A DNA stretch of 64,000 bases from NCBI RefSeq assembly GCF_029227915.1, contig NC_079879.1, forward strand, positions 16,432,001-16,496,000. The letters run 5' to 3'. A model generated the notes under the pieces. It saw nothing but the letters and a program-made list of their open reading frames with translations, did not search any database and was not told the DNA's origin. This document shows positions 41,200-50,188 of the stretch, one piece after another (position 1 is the first letter of the stretch; every line of letters begins with the position of its first letter). The stretch is from Hydractinia symbiolongicarpus (Eukaryota; Cnidaria; Hydrozoa; Anthoathecata; Hydractiniidae). A program made the position numbers and the translations under genes.

Positions 41200-42110
41200 T
41201 ATAGGAAACGTGTACCTGTCACGATACGATCCAGCCTGTACGTCTTTTTGCTCCAATAGGCATCCGTTGCACGTCTTTTTTTGATCACCATGTTCCTCGC
41301 CGGGTTGTAGCAGATACAGATATAACCCGTCATCAGGTAAAGGCTTTTCTTTAGGATATTCCTGGCTTTTCGCGAGAGGTACGTCATCAAGCTTGATCGC
41401 TTTTGAAGGTTTTATGTCAATCATAGCCGTCTTGGTATTATTCATGCTTTTGACGATAGTGTACAAGTGTTTGACCCATGTGGTACTCTGTACGTCAGTG
41501 ACCAATTCTTGCGCATCTTGAGGCTTGAAAATCTCTCCGCAAGCACCTTGTTATAGGACTCCACGAACGCCGTGAAAGTATGGTGGTATTTGGTAATTGC
41601 GCGCTTTACATCAACACCTTTGCCCTCTAGCAACTTTGTCACGTCCGACTTGAACTCACTGCCGTTGTCACACTGAAAGGTCTTCGGATAACGCAAATGT
41701 CCGGCCTTGTATATATCCTTCAGCATCTCCGCTACTTCACTGGCTTTCTTGGTTCTCATAGGCCTTGTCACCTTGTATCGTGAGGCTACGTCAATACCCG
41801 TCAAAATGTATTTATAGGTGTTTTCATATAATTTGTGATGCGGCATGTACAAGAGATCAAACTGATGCATATGATTCGACTTTGAAATAGTGAAATGTGG
41901 ATAATTAATGCGCTTGGGGCCTTTGATATGCCTAAGCCAAGCAAGTTGCCGAGATAGCCAGTGAATAACTCTCTTTTTTGAGAGACCACTCTGCTCGGAG
42001 AGTAGTTTAATGGCCTTTCTCCCGATCCATAGATTTTCGGCTTGATAATAGATCTGGCTTAGTTTTTCAACCTCCTCTTCTGTGAGGATATGTGCTTTTG
42101 TTTTCGACAT
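41173..42110 (-). pseudogene. Polinton retroviral-type integrase, one frameshift
   Basis: The N-terminal part (42110-41520) starts MSKTKAHILTEEEVEKLSQI, with a helix-turn-helix-like region. The rve core has all three catalytic acids: HQFDLLYMP, FQCDNGSEF and AFVESYNKVL. After a frameshift near 41515-41525 the C-terminal part continues in 41505-41173 (STTWVKHLYTIVKSMNN, then PDDGLYLYLLQPGEEHGDQK), which may be the chromo-like tail of Polinton integrases. Integrase joins the element's ends to host DNA. It overlaps the 3' end of the + strand BRO-like gene tail to tail. The core is intact but the shift removes the tail. Confidence 0.82.
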
Positions 42111-42142
42111 CTTTATTAGATGTCAAAAACGATTACGTTACA

Positions 42143-42541
42143 TTACGCCCATTTGTACGCCGCAAAACCCAAAAGGGCTAAGGAGCCAGGAATGAATGTG
42201 AGTTGACCGTCCTGCTGCTGCTTTGAGTGTGTATTAAAATCAGAGAGCTTTGGAGCACGCTCTATGGTCGCTATGAAGTATTGTCTCATACCTTCGTCGA
42301 GCTCTTTGAGACTCTGCCCCGCAGCAAGCTGTTCTTTACGCCGTTGGTTATATTCGTCAATCTTCCTTTGACGATCCTTTACCCACTGAGCTTGGGCAGC
42401 TTGTAATTTCTCGACCGCGATATCATGCCGTCTGCGCTCTTGTTCCCCGTGCCCACTGAGTTTACTGAACAAATAGTTACTACCACTAAACGCGAGCGCG
42501 TTGATTAACGCCCCGCCAGCCATTATCGCAAGAGTTACCAT
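42143..42541 (-). CDS. Polinton coiled-coil membrane protein, 132 aa
   Basis: The N-terminus is hydrophobic (MVTLAIMAGGALINALAF), the middle is strongly charged and helical (ERRRHDIAVEKLQAAQAQWV to KELDEGMRQYF), and the C-terminus is hydrophobic (GSLALLGFAAYKWA). It lies 33 bases upstream of the integrase on the same strand. The frame is intact. It fits small virion-type membrane proteins of Polintons, but I cannot name the family. Confidence 0.5.
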   Translation of the reverse strand: MVTLAIMAGGALINALAFSGSNYLFSKLSGHGEQERRRHDIAVEKLQAAQAQWVKDRQRKIDEYNQRRKEQLAAGQSLKELDEGMRQYFIATIERAPKLSDFNTHSKQQQDGQLTFIPGSLALLGFAAYKWA

Positions 42542-42593
42542 GTTTATTCTATGCTAATACCATAGAATAACGTGTGATACTGAATATTTGGTC

Positions 42594-42827
42594 TTAATAC
42601 TCGACATTGTGGAATCTCCTATCCAGGATGTTCAGCTGACCGTCCATTAAGAGATACAAGCAGCAATGTATATCCCTAGTTCCATCCGCTTTTTTCGTGA
42701 TGCGAAGTGTTATACCATCACTGAGCCTTTGTAGGGGTCTCCCGGACCCGTGTAGGGTATGGTCCGGACTGCTTCGGAAGTCGACGAATAGCCCATACCT
42801 TTCCGTAAAGAACTGTCCAATGGTCAC
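42594..42827 (-). CDS. Polinton terminal small protein, 77 aa
   Basis: 77 codons starting MTIGQFFTERYGLFVDFRSS with no recognised domain. It lies next to the integrase side of the element on the same strand, just inside the inverted subterminal block at 42.9 kb. The frame is short, so this is a weak call. Confidence 0.35.
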   Translation of the reverse strand: MTIGQFFTERYGLFVDFRSSPDHTLHGSGRPLQRLSDGITLRITKKADGTRDIHCCLYLLMDGQLNILDRRFHNVEY

Positions 42828-42903
42828 TATGGAATCATGGGATCCGAAGAGCTCAGCTACTTGTTATTGTTTTAATGATGATTTTAATAATGTCATCAGC
42901 TAA

Positions 42904-42951
42904 TTGCGCATGCATTGACAACGTCATATTATTTTGTGTTGGTTATTGGTA
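42904..42951 (-). repeat. Inner inverted copy of the Polinton subterminal block
   Basis: This is the reverse complement of 34450-34513: TACCAATAACCAACACA, then AATAATAT, GACGT, and GCATGCGCAA in the same order. It should lie next to the right terminal repeat, but that repeat is now at 52.9-53.0 kb. The gap between them measures the inserted DNA. Confidence 0.7.
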
Positions 42952-43636
42952 GTATATATCATTTCATATTATTTTGTGTTGTTTATTCCATCTGTGGTTA
43001 CACAGTATGGTTTAGTCTACACGTCTCTTAAAAACGCTATCATCCAATTTTTCATTTTTCGTCGACCGTGGGTAACCCCGCGAAAGACCTGAAACGAAAT
43101 TGGCTTCTGTTTGGAGCGGTGCGAATGGTTCGCTTCGATAAAGTGAAAAGTGCTGTTTGTTCTTTATTGCATGAAAGAAACAACCCAAACAGTACGTATT
43201 TAGTTTTATTCAACGTCTTTGACGTCTCTTTTTCATTTGGTTCTAGAATTTATTTCCGTCCTCCCCTCCTACTTCCTCATCCAATTTGGGCATTAGATTT
43301 TTCCTTTCTTCCTGTCAGTTCGCCCCAGACTGACCACTGAATAGATTATATTGAAATATAATCATATTAAAATATATAATCTGAAAAATACAAACATCTG
43401 CAATATCAATAAAAATTCATGAGGAAAATATTGAATGCACTACATCAGTTAATATGCAACAACATATAGCTAAAGCTAACTATAACTAACTACACAGTTG
43501 GAAAAAGTATACATTTGTGATAATCTGTGAAATCAGTAGTGTAGCATAGATTTTATTGTTTGTTGTGTTTGCAACACAGGTTTTATTATCATCCATCAGA
43601 CAGTTTTCACTAAGAAGGTAGCTAGGAGGACTAGCA
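42952..43636. other. Left part of the insertion, before the Helentron ORF
   Basis: About 680 bases. It starts with a second copy of CATATTATTTTGTGTTG (near 42967). An 90-codon open frame at 43068-43340 has no family signature. The rest is AT-rich with GCTAACTATAACTAACTA words. It should hold the Helentron's 5' end, which I cannot pinpoint. Confidence 0.35.
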
Positions 43637-45722
43637 GTGATGATCACATTAGAAGCCTATCAAGCCGCAATTGGTTCCTTTCATTGCTTCTCAAGAAAGT
43701 CACCACAAAATCAATTAGCTTCCCTTGTTAGTGATTTTGAAACATTTTTAATGATACAAGAATTATTGTCATTGAAGAGTTGCCTTTGTAATTTTCTTAT
43801 TAGTGCTGTAGTGGTAATTATTGAGTTCAATATTAATATGTCATTTTTGAAGTTATTACAATTGCTGGTTGATGGCGATGTGGAAATTAATCCTGGTCCA
43901 ACATACAAGATTGTTAAATCTGTCCAAGGAACTCTCAACCAGGCAGATGCAAAATGTGGAGAAACTTCGGGTATGCAATGTGTTCCTAATGCATTATTTG
44001 CCATTATTTGGTCAGTAATTCACAAGGTCTCACTATGGACTAGTTGGGATCTGGACTATATAATAGATAACGGTGATACTATTTTTAAATCTTGAATACA
44101 TTTGGTGCCATTTCCTTCGATCAACTCCCAAATTCTATTACCGTTGAAGGCACACCAGTAATTGTTACGTTTTTGAATCTTATCTCAGGAGAAATAACAT
44201 TATCTGGAAGCATTTCTGAACTTTGATGGTGACCTGAACGGACTAATGTTTATGACAGGAGGCTTCACCACTTCAATATTTCTTTACAAAACACAATTCT
44301 TTGTATTTGATTCTCACAGTCGAAGTATTGATGGTTCAGTTGTTGCTGATGGACACTCTCTTTTGATGAAGTTCAAGAGGCTTTGTGATGTAGAGGCCTA
44401 TATTAGAGACTTTTATTTGCGCAAACAGAGTCTAACTTCCCAATACTACCAGATACAACCGGTGAAAATTAATCTGACAGAATTAGAAATATCCACTATT
44501 GCAGCTTCTATCAAGAGACTGAAGAATAGAAAATATTATCAAAATTTAGTTGGTAGTGCTAAACACAATCAAAGAAAGGAACAAATGAAATCATACAGTG
44601 CTCAACGGTCTGTTAAAAAGAAGTGTACCCAATTAGGTGAATGTGACATACAAAAAAATATGAAAGCAAAATATACAAAGAAAGTGATCAAGTTCAGACA
44701 AGAAGTTGCAAAAGGCCCATATTATGTTTGTGTTGTTTGCAACAGATGTCTATATCGGCGTTCAGTTAAAATATTCAAAGATGGATATGCAGAGTTAAGT
44801 AGTGATTTCTATTATTCCTATGTTACCAGCTTTGATAATGAGGCATATATATGTGTGACATGTGATAAGAAATTGAAGAAGAAAGTTGTCCCATGTCAAG
44901 CTGTATGTAACAAATTATATATATGTGAAATACCAGAAGAGTTGATTGATTTGAGAAAACTCGAAAAAGTCATAATTTCACAGAGGATTCTTTTCAAAAA
45001 AGTCGTAATAATGCCAAAAGGACAATCTCCGAAAATTAAAGGTACAATATGTAATGTACCACTTGAGGCAGATGATGTTTGTAATAATTTACCTAGAGGT
45101 GCTGATAGCAATGGTGTAATTATGCTAAAATTGAAACGAAAGCATGTTTCCCGTGGCCACGTACTGTTTGAACCAGTAAGACCACATGTTGTTAAAGCTG
45201 CTCTGTTATATTTGAAGCTTAATAACCCATTGTATGCAGAAATCACAATAAACATGGAGCAGTTGAACACTAGTTCGATTATGCAAAATGAAATTTCTAC
45301 TGATGAGAATGAGCAAGGTAGCTCTACGCATGACATACCAGAAGAAATAGAGGAAAATCCCCTAGATCAACATAGACTTGGTTGTAATGAAACTACATTG
45401 ATATCTGAGATTCCAGTTACTGAAACTGAGAATGTTTCGATCGCTCCTTGTGAAGGTAAAAATCCATTGGGTGTTTTGAGTGATCAATTCTGTGAAGAGT
45501 TAGCACATCCGTACTTATTTCCTACTGGAGTATTTGGGTATATATAAAGTTGATTGTAAAATCAAATTATCTCCATCTAAGTATTTTAATCAAAGGCTAT
45601 TGAACTATAAACAAAGATTTGCATCAGAGCCAGATTATATATTTTTTGTTCATTCAATTTGGCAACAACAAAGTTTAACTAATAGTATCAACATTGCAAT
45701 GAAAAAACTCAGAGGTAGCTAA
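43637..45722 (+). pseudogene. Helentron N-terminal region: 2A peptide and cysteine protease
   Basis: The first frame (43637-44095) has a hydrophobic stretch (FLKLLQLLV) directly followed by GDVEINPGP (43874-43900), a match to the 2A ribosome-skipping consensus. GETSGMQCVPNALFAIIWS then has the Cys of an OTU/herpesvirus-tegument-type ubiquitin protease, and FFVFDSHSRSIDGS in the second frame (44246-45547) holds its His. Next come Cys-pair modules (CVVCNRCLYRR, CVTCDKKLKKK) and a DUF6570-like block (EELIDLRKLEKVIISQRILF, GTICNVPLEADDV). The start of the helitron-like N domain runs into 45534-45722. Frames shift near 44090, 44230 and 45540. The protease assignment is by motif only. Confidence 0.7.
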
Positions 45723-45777
45723 CTGCGGGTATGCTCAGTAGAAATTTTAAGGAAACGGTAAGTTCATTTGTGGCTAG

Positions 45778-46126
45778 TGAAGATAGATAGATGTGCATAT
45801 TTTACATGGCTAGCCTCACCAATATCGAGGGATATACCCTGTCTATTATTTCCAGGAGGGGCCATGGCGTAGATGGAGAGTCCTAGAGTATTTAATGCTC
45901 ATTTTGAGCTACGCAGACCCAATTAGAGCCCGCGCTCTACTAGACAACTCCCGGCAACATCCAACGGCCCACACAGTGTGCCATCTTCCCAATTTCCCTC
46001 ACATGGCTTGGGTTAACCCGGGGCTATGGTAACATTCACTCGCCCATGTTGAATCGCCGTCAAGAGGAATCGAACCCCGGTCTCCCGCACAGAGTACGAG
46101 AGCTATAACCACTAATCTACGGCGCC
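45778..46126 (-). mobile_element. tRNA-derived SINE inside the Helentron ORF
   Basis: On the - strand the element begins GGCGCCGTAGATTAGTGG, with a box A-like word, and has an exact RNA polymerase III box B (GGTTCGATTCC, at 46077-46067). The first 60 bases imitate a tRNA. A tRNA-unrelated body of about 280 bases follows, ending near TATC repeats at 45778-45790. It separates two parts of the Rep N-terminal domain (upstream NFKETVSSFV, downstream FMNTIKGTPAYWKR) that should be adjacent. Confidence 0.8.
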
Positions 46127-47521
46127 AGAAAATTCATATAGTTTCATGAATACTATCAAAGGAACCCCAGCATACTGGAAAAGATTTTTGTTTGAAGTTT
46201 TAGCTATGGTTAAACAACTTGGTTTGCCCACATTTTTCCTCACATTATCATGTGCTGATTTAAGATGGAATGAGCTTGTCTCAATTATTCCTAAACTGAA
46301 TGCGCTTGACATTTCTGATGAAGATATAGATAAAATAGATTATTTTGAACGGTGTAAACTATTAAATAGTAACCCAGTTTTATTGTTTTCTTCAAAGAAA
46401 TTATTGTTGATGGTCCTTTAGGAAAAGTTAAATATCACGCCATTCGTGTTGAGTTTCAGTTTAGAGGAAGCCCGCATGTCCACTCATTCATATGGGTTAT
46501 CGATGCACCTAAACTCAGAATAGAGACAAAAGATGAATATTTGGCATATATTGATGCTATAATAAAAGTTCACCTACCAAACAGTAATGAAGAACCTGAG
46601 TTGTACAATCTAGTGAAGTCATACCAAATACATTCCCATTCTAAATCATGTCGTAAATACAAAAATGTTGAATGTAGGTACAGTTTTGGTCGATATTTTT
46701 GTGACCGCACCATTATCGCTGAACCATTATCTGATGACCTATCTGAAGAAGAAAAAGGTGATTTGTTGCAAAATCGTCATAACATTTTGAATAAGGTGAA
46801 AGACTTTATTGACAAAAATTTAAATCCAAGAAAAATCAACTTTTTAGATCCATTGAAGGAAAACTGTGGAATTGAAAACCATAAGTGAAATACTTGAAGA
46901 TATTGGAGTAGATGAAGCACATTATTACAGTGCTTTGTCTGTTTCTAGTGATACAGACTATCAGATTTATTTTATAACTATTTTGTTGAAGGCTTGATGG
47001 CTTGGCAAGCGAATATGGATATCCAACCAGTCATAAATTATTACAAATCAGTTAGTTACATGTGCGCATATTTTTCCAAGTCGGAAGATGAATCCACCGA
47101 GGCAATGAGACAGGCTGCAAAAGAAGCTTCACTGATGAACAAAACTACATATGAACAAATGAAGTCAGTTGCTAGAGCTTATGTAACTAAGCGGGAATGC
47201 TCCATTCAAGAAGCGGTTTATCATGTTATGCCTGAGCTTTGGCTCCGAAAGTCTTTCCCAGCTGTCATATTCGCGAATAGTAATATCCCAGAAAATCACT
47301 ATAAAGTTTGCCGTAGTGAGGAAGAGATCAAAGAACTACCAAAAGATAGTATTGATATATTCAAGCGGAATATGTTAGATAGGTACATAGATAGACCTAA
47401 TGCAAAATTTTCGAAAGGGAAGTATGCTATCGTTGATGCATTGTGTTATGCAGAATTTCTTTTCCATTATTACTTGAAACAAATGATCATTCAGAAAACG
47501 ATAATCAGCCTACAGTTCTAG
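46127..47521 (+). pseudogene. Helentron Rep (HUH endonuclease) region, frameshifted
   Basis: Three frames (46146-46421, about 46421-46888, 46994-47521) carry the helitron-like N domain and Rep. Key words are PTFFLTLSCADLRWNEL, FQFRGSPHVHSFIWV (the HUH motif HVH at 46475-46483) and CRYSFGRYFCDRTI. NMDIQPVINYYKSVSYMCAY carries the expected catalytic Tyr pair region. HUH Rep nicks and joins single strands during rolling-circle-type movement. Shifts near 46420, 46885 and 46950 break it. Confidence 0.8.
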
Positions 47522-47916
47522 TCGATGATATCATTGAAGAAAACCATAATCCAAATATGTACCCAAGTGTATTGCCACTTATGCCATCAAAAGAAAAGCT
47601 AAAATGTCGAAGGGTTAAATCTGTGTTGCGGTATCACGTACCGAACAGGCACAAAAAACCAGAAGAATATGCCCATCACATGTTGTTCATGTTTTTCCCA
47701 TTTCGAGATGAATCTACATTAAAGTGTCCAGATACTGGTAGTTATATGAATAAGTTGATGCAACCAACAGTGCTGGACATTGTCAATGAGAATAAAAATG
47801 TTTTTGAACCATTCTCAGATTTAATGGAAGATGCAATCAATAATTATCACAGGGACATGGTTAATAACTTAGATTCATATGCTCAGCAAGAGAATGATGA
47901 AGTACATTATTATTGA
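47443..47916 (+). pseudogene. Helentron Rep-helicase linker region
   Basis: A 157-codon frame overlaps the end of the Rep frame (47443-47521) and contains RRVKSVLRYHVPNRHKKPEE, HMLFMFFPFRDESTL and NVFEPFSDLMEDAI, the conserved stretch between Rep and helicase in helitron proteins. One shift joins it to Rep and another at 47913 to the helicase frame. Confidence 0.7.
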
Positions 47917-49508
47917 ACACTGCTAAGACAATTGAAGATTATGAAGAGGAATGTCTTCTTGATGAGGAATCTGTGCTACCTTCTACTATAGGTAACAACA
48001 CTTCACCAATTCATGATGATGAAATCAATGCAAATATAAGGACATTGAACCATAAACAGAGAGAAATATTTGAAGTTGTTATAAAATGGTCAAGAGATTG
48101 CATTAAAAATTTATCAACTACTGTGAAATCACAAATTGATCCAATATACATATTTTTGACAGGTAGTGGTGGTTGTGGGAAGTCGCACCTTGTGAAAACT
48201 ATTTACCACTCATTGACAAAAACACTGTCTTATCATTCTGGGGAATATGACAAACCAAAAGTATTACTTCTTGCACCAACTGGAGTAGCTGCAGTTAACA
48301 TTAATGGGACCACAATTCACTCAGGATTAGCTATACCTGTCGGAAATTTTAAAAAATCCATCCCTAAATTAAGTGACAAGAAGCGTGCAACATTAAGGCA
48401 AAAGTTATCGGAATTGAAAATTATTATTATTGATGAAATTTCAATGGTTTCAAATTACTTACTGTTACATATTCATCAAAGATTGGACGAAATATTTGGC
48501 GTGTCACAGGAAATCATGTTTGCAGGGATATCTGTGATTGCATGTGGTGATTTTTATCAACTCCCTCCTATTCAGCAAAGACCAGTATATGCAGAATATC
48601 AGGATGCAATGCTAAATATGTTTTCACTGTGGAGGCATTTCAGAATTGCAGAACTCACCGAAGTTATGCGCCAGAAAGGTGACAACTCTTTGATTGATTT
48701 GCTCAACAAAATCAGAATCGCAGGGTTGGATGATGATGCCGAAACTCTTCTAAAATCCAGGTTCATTTGTGATAGTGACGATGATTATCCAAAAAATGCT
48801 GTACATATATGGGCAGAAAATAAACCTGTATCGGATCACAACAATTGTATGCTCGAAAAACTGGACACTCCCTCAGTGAAGATTGATTCCATCGATACCA
48901 TTCCGAAAAATGTACCAACTTCTCTTATAGAGAAAGCGCGAAATCGAGGTCAAATGGAAACTGGAGGACTTGCTCGCACTTTAACGTTGAAAGTTGGTGC
49001 AAAGGTTATGTTGACTGCGAACATTGATATTGAAAGCAAACTCACAAATGGACAAATAGGAACTGTTTATCATATTAAGATGGATAGTGTAGTTAATGAC
49101 CTGAAGGTGATTTATGTTAAATTTGAAGATGACAGTATTGGAATTAAGCAAAAGAATGCAGATATATATGGAAAACATAAAAATGTAGTACCTATAACAA
49201 AATCAGAAACCAATATTTTCCTCAAAAAGAGTGCTTCATCTGTGACTATTAAAAGAACACAATTTCCATTAATGTTAGCATGGGCATGTACTGTGCATAA
49301 AGTTCAAGGTAAGCAATTTCAAGAGGTAGTGGTGAGCTTCAATCTGCTGAAACAGAGAAGTTTTAATTATGGTCAAATGTATGTAGCACTGAGTAGAGTG
49401 ACTGCTATGAAGGGATTATATCTTATAGGAGAATACAAGTCATCTGCTATACGTGCTGATCCAAAAGCCATTTTAGAATACGAAACATGCAAAATAATTA
49501 TATCATGA
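47913..49508 (+). CDS. Helentron Pif1-like DNA helicase domain
   Basis: An uninterrupted frame of 531 codons containing a complete Pif1-type helicase. Walker A is FLTGSGGCGKSHLVKT, and LLAPTGVAAVNINGTTIHS and IIIIDEISMVS (Walker B) follow. Then come GDFYQLPPI, KVGAKVMLTANID, NGQIGTVYH, ACTVHKVQGKQF and YVALSRVTAMKGLYL. In the living element it is the C-terminal half of one large RepHel protein that unwinds DNA during transposition. Here it stands alone because of shifts at both ends, so it is best read as the one well-preserved section of a dead gene. Confidence 0.88.
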   Translation: MNTAKTIEDYEEECLLDEESVLPSTIGNNTSPIHDDEINANIRTLNHKQREIFEVVIKWSRDCIKNLSTTVKSQIDPIYIFLTGSGGCGKSHLVKTIYHSLTKTLSYHSGEYDKPKVLLLAPTGVAAVNINGTTIHSGLAIPVGNFKKSIPKLSDKKRATLRQKLSELKIIIIDEISMVSNYLLLHIHQRLDEIFGVSQEIMFAGISVIACGDFYQLPPIQQRPVYAEYQDAMLNMFSLWRHFRIAELTEVMRQKGDNSLIDLLNKIRIAGLDDDAETLLKSRFICDSDDDYPKNAVHIWAENKPVSDHNNCMLEKLDTPSVKIDSIDTIPKNVPTSLIEKARNRGQMETGGLARTLTLKVGAKVMLTANIDIESKLTNGQIGTVYHIKMDSVVNDLKVIYVKFEDDSIGIKQKNADIYGKHKNVVPITKSETNIFLKKSASSVTIKRTQFPLMLAWACTVHKVQGKQFQEVVVSFNLLKQRSFNYGQMYVALSRVTAMKGLYLIGEYKSSAIRADPKAILEYETCKIIIS

Positions 49509-50188
49509 CCCCTATCAATCGTTTATGTAAAGATGAATCATCATTGACCGTCATGTTGCTGAATGTACGATCACTGAAAAAACATGCCACTGATATTTTA
49601 TCAGATGAAGCTTTATGTGATAGTGACATATTGTGTCTTACTGAAACTCAGATTTCCAACAATGATGACTTGGGTTTGATCAATTCGACCTTGAATCAAT
49701 TCACAGTAGAGCATAGTATAAGCAATGATAAATTTTGCAGCTTAGCATGTTGTGTTCAATCAAATATCGAGATTGTTGATAATTGGACGTTAAAAGGTGC
49801 GCTGCTGGTCACTGTAAAAGTGTATGCTATTCAGAAACAAGAGTTTAATATTTTGTTGTTATATCGTAAGCAATCACTATCAGTGGCGAACGTTCTGTAT
49901 GTAATATCACACTTCATGTCTGTCTGTCAAGATAATATACATATTATTTTAGGAGACTTTAACATTAATGCATTAAACACAACTGATAACTCTTCTATTC
50001 AACTTGAAAATGCATTAAGAAATTACGACCTTATTGTCAATGAACCGACTCACATTTCAGGATCACTTATTGACCATGTGTACATTAAAAAGGATATTTG
50101 TGACTCGCTGAATGTAACCTATATGATAAAAAATGTTTTTTTTTCAGATCATGATGCAGTGAAAGTCAAAATAGCAACACTTCCATAA
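49487..50188 (+). pseudogene. Helentron C-terminal AP-type endonuclease
   Basis: 233 codons overlapping the helicase frame by 22 bases, probably continuous with it originally. It has exonuclease-endonuclease-phosphatase motifs: MLLNVRSLKKHATDIL, ILCLTETQ (catalytic Glu), ILGDFNINALN (Asp/Asn) and FFSDHDAVKVK (His). The fusion of this endonuclease to a Rep-helicase defines Helentrons within the helitrons. The domain itself is open from the first motif to the stop. Confidence 0.82.

Noticed and set aside
43068-43340. 90-codon frame before the Helentron
   Set aside because: Composition and content do not look coding and no family match is recalled.
46067-46126. Genuine tRNA gene on the - strand
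   Set aside because: It has box A-like and box B words but lies at the head of a longer element with a non-tRNA body inserted in a coding region; a SINE explains it better.
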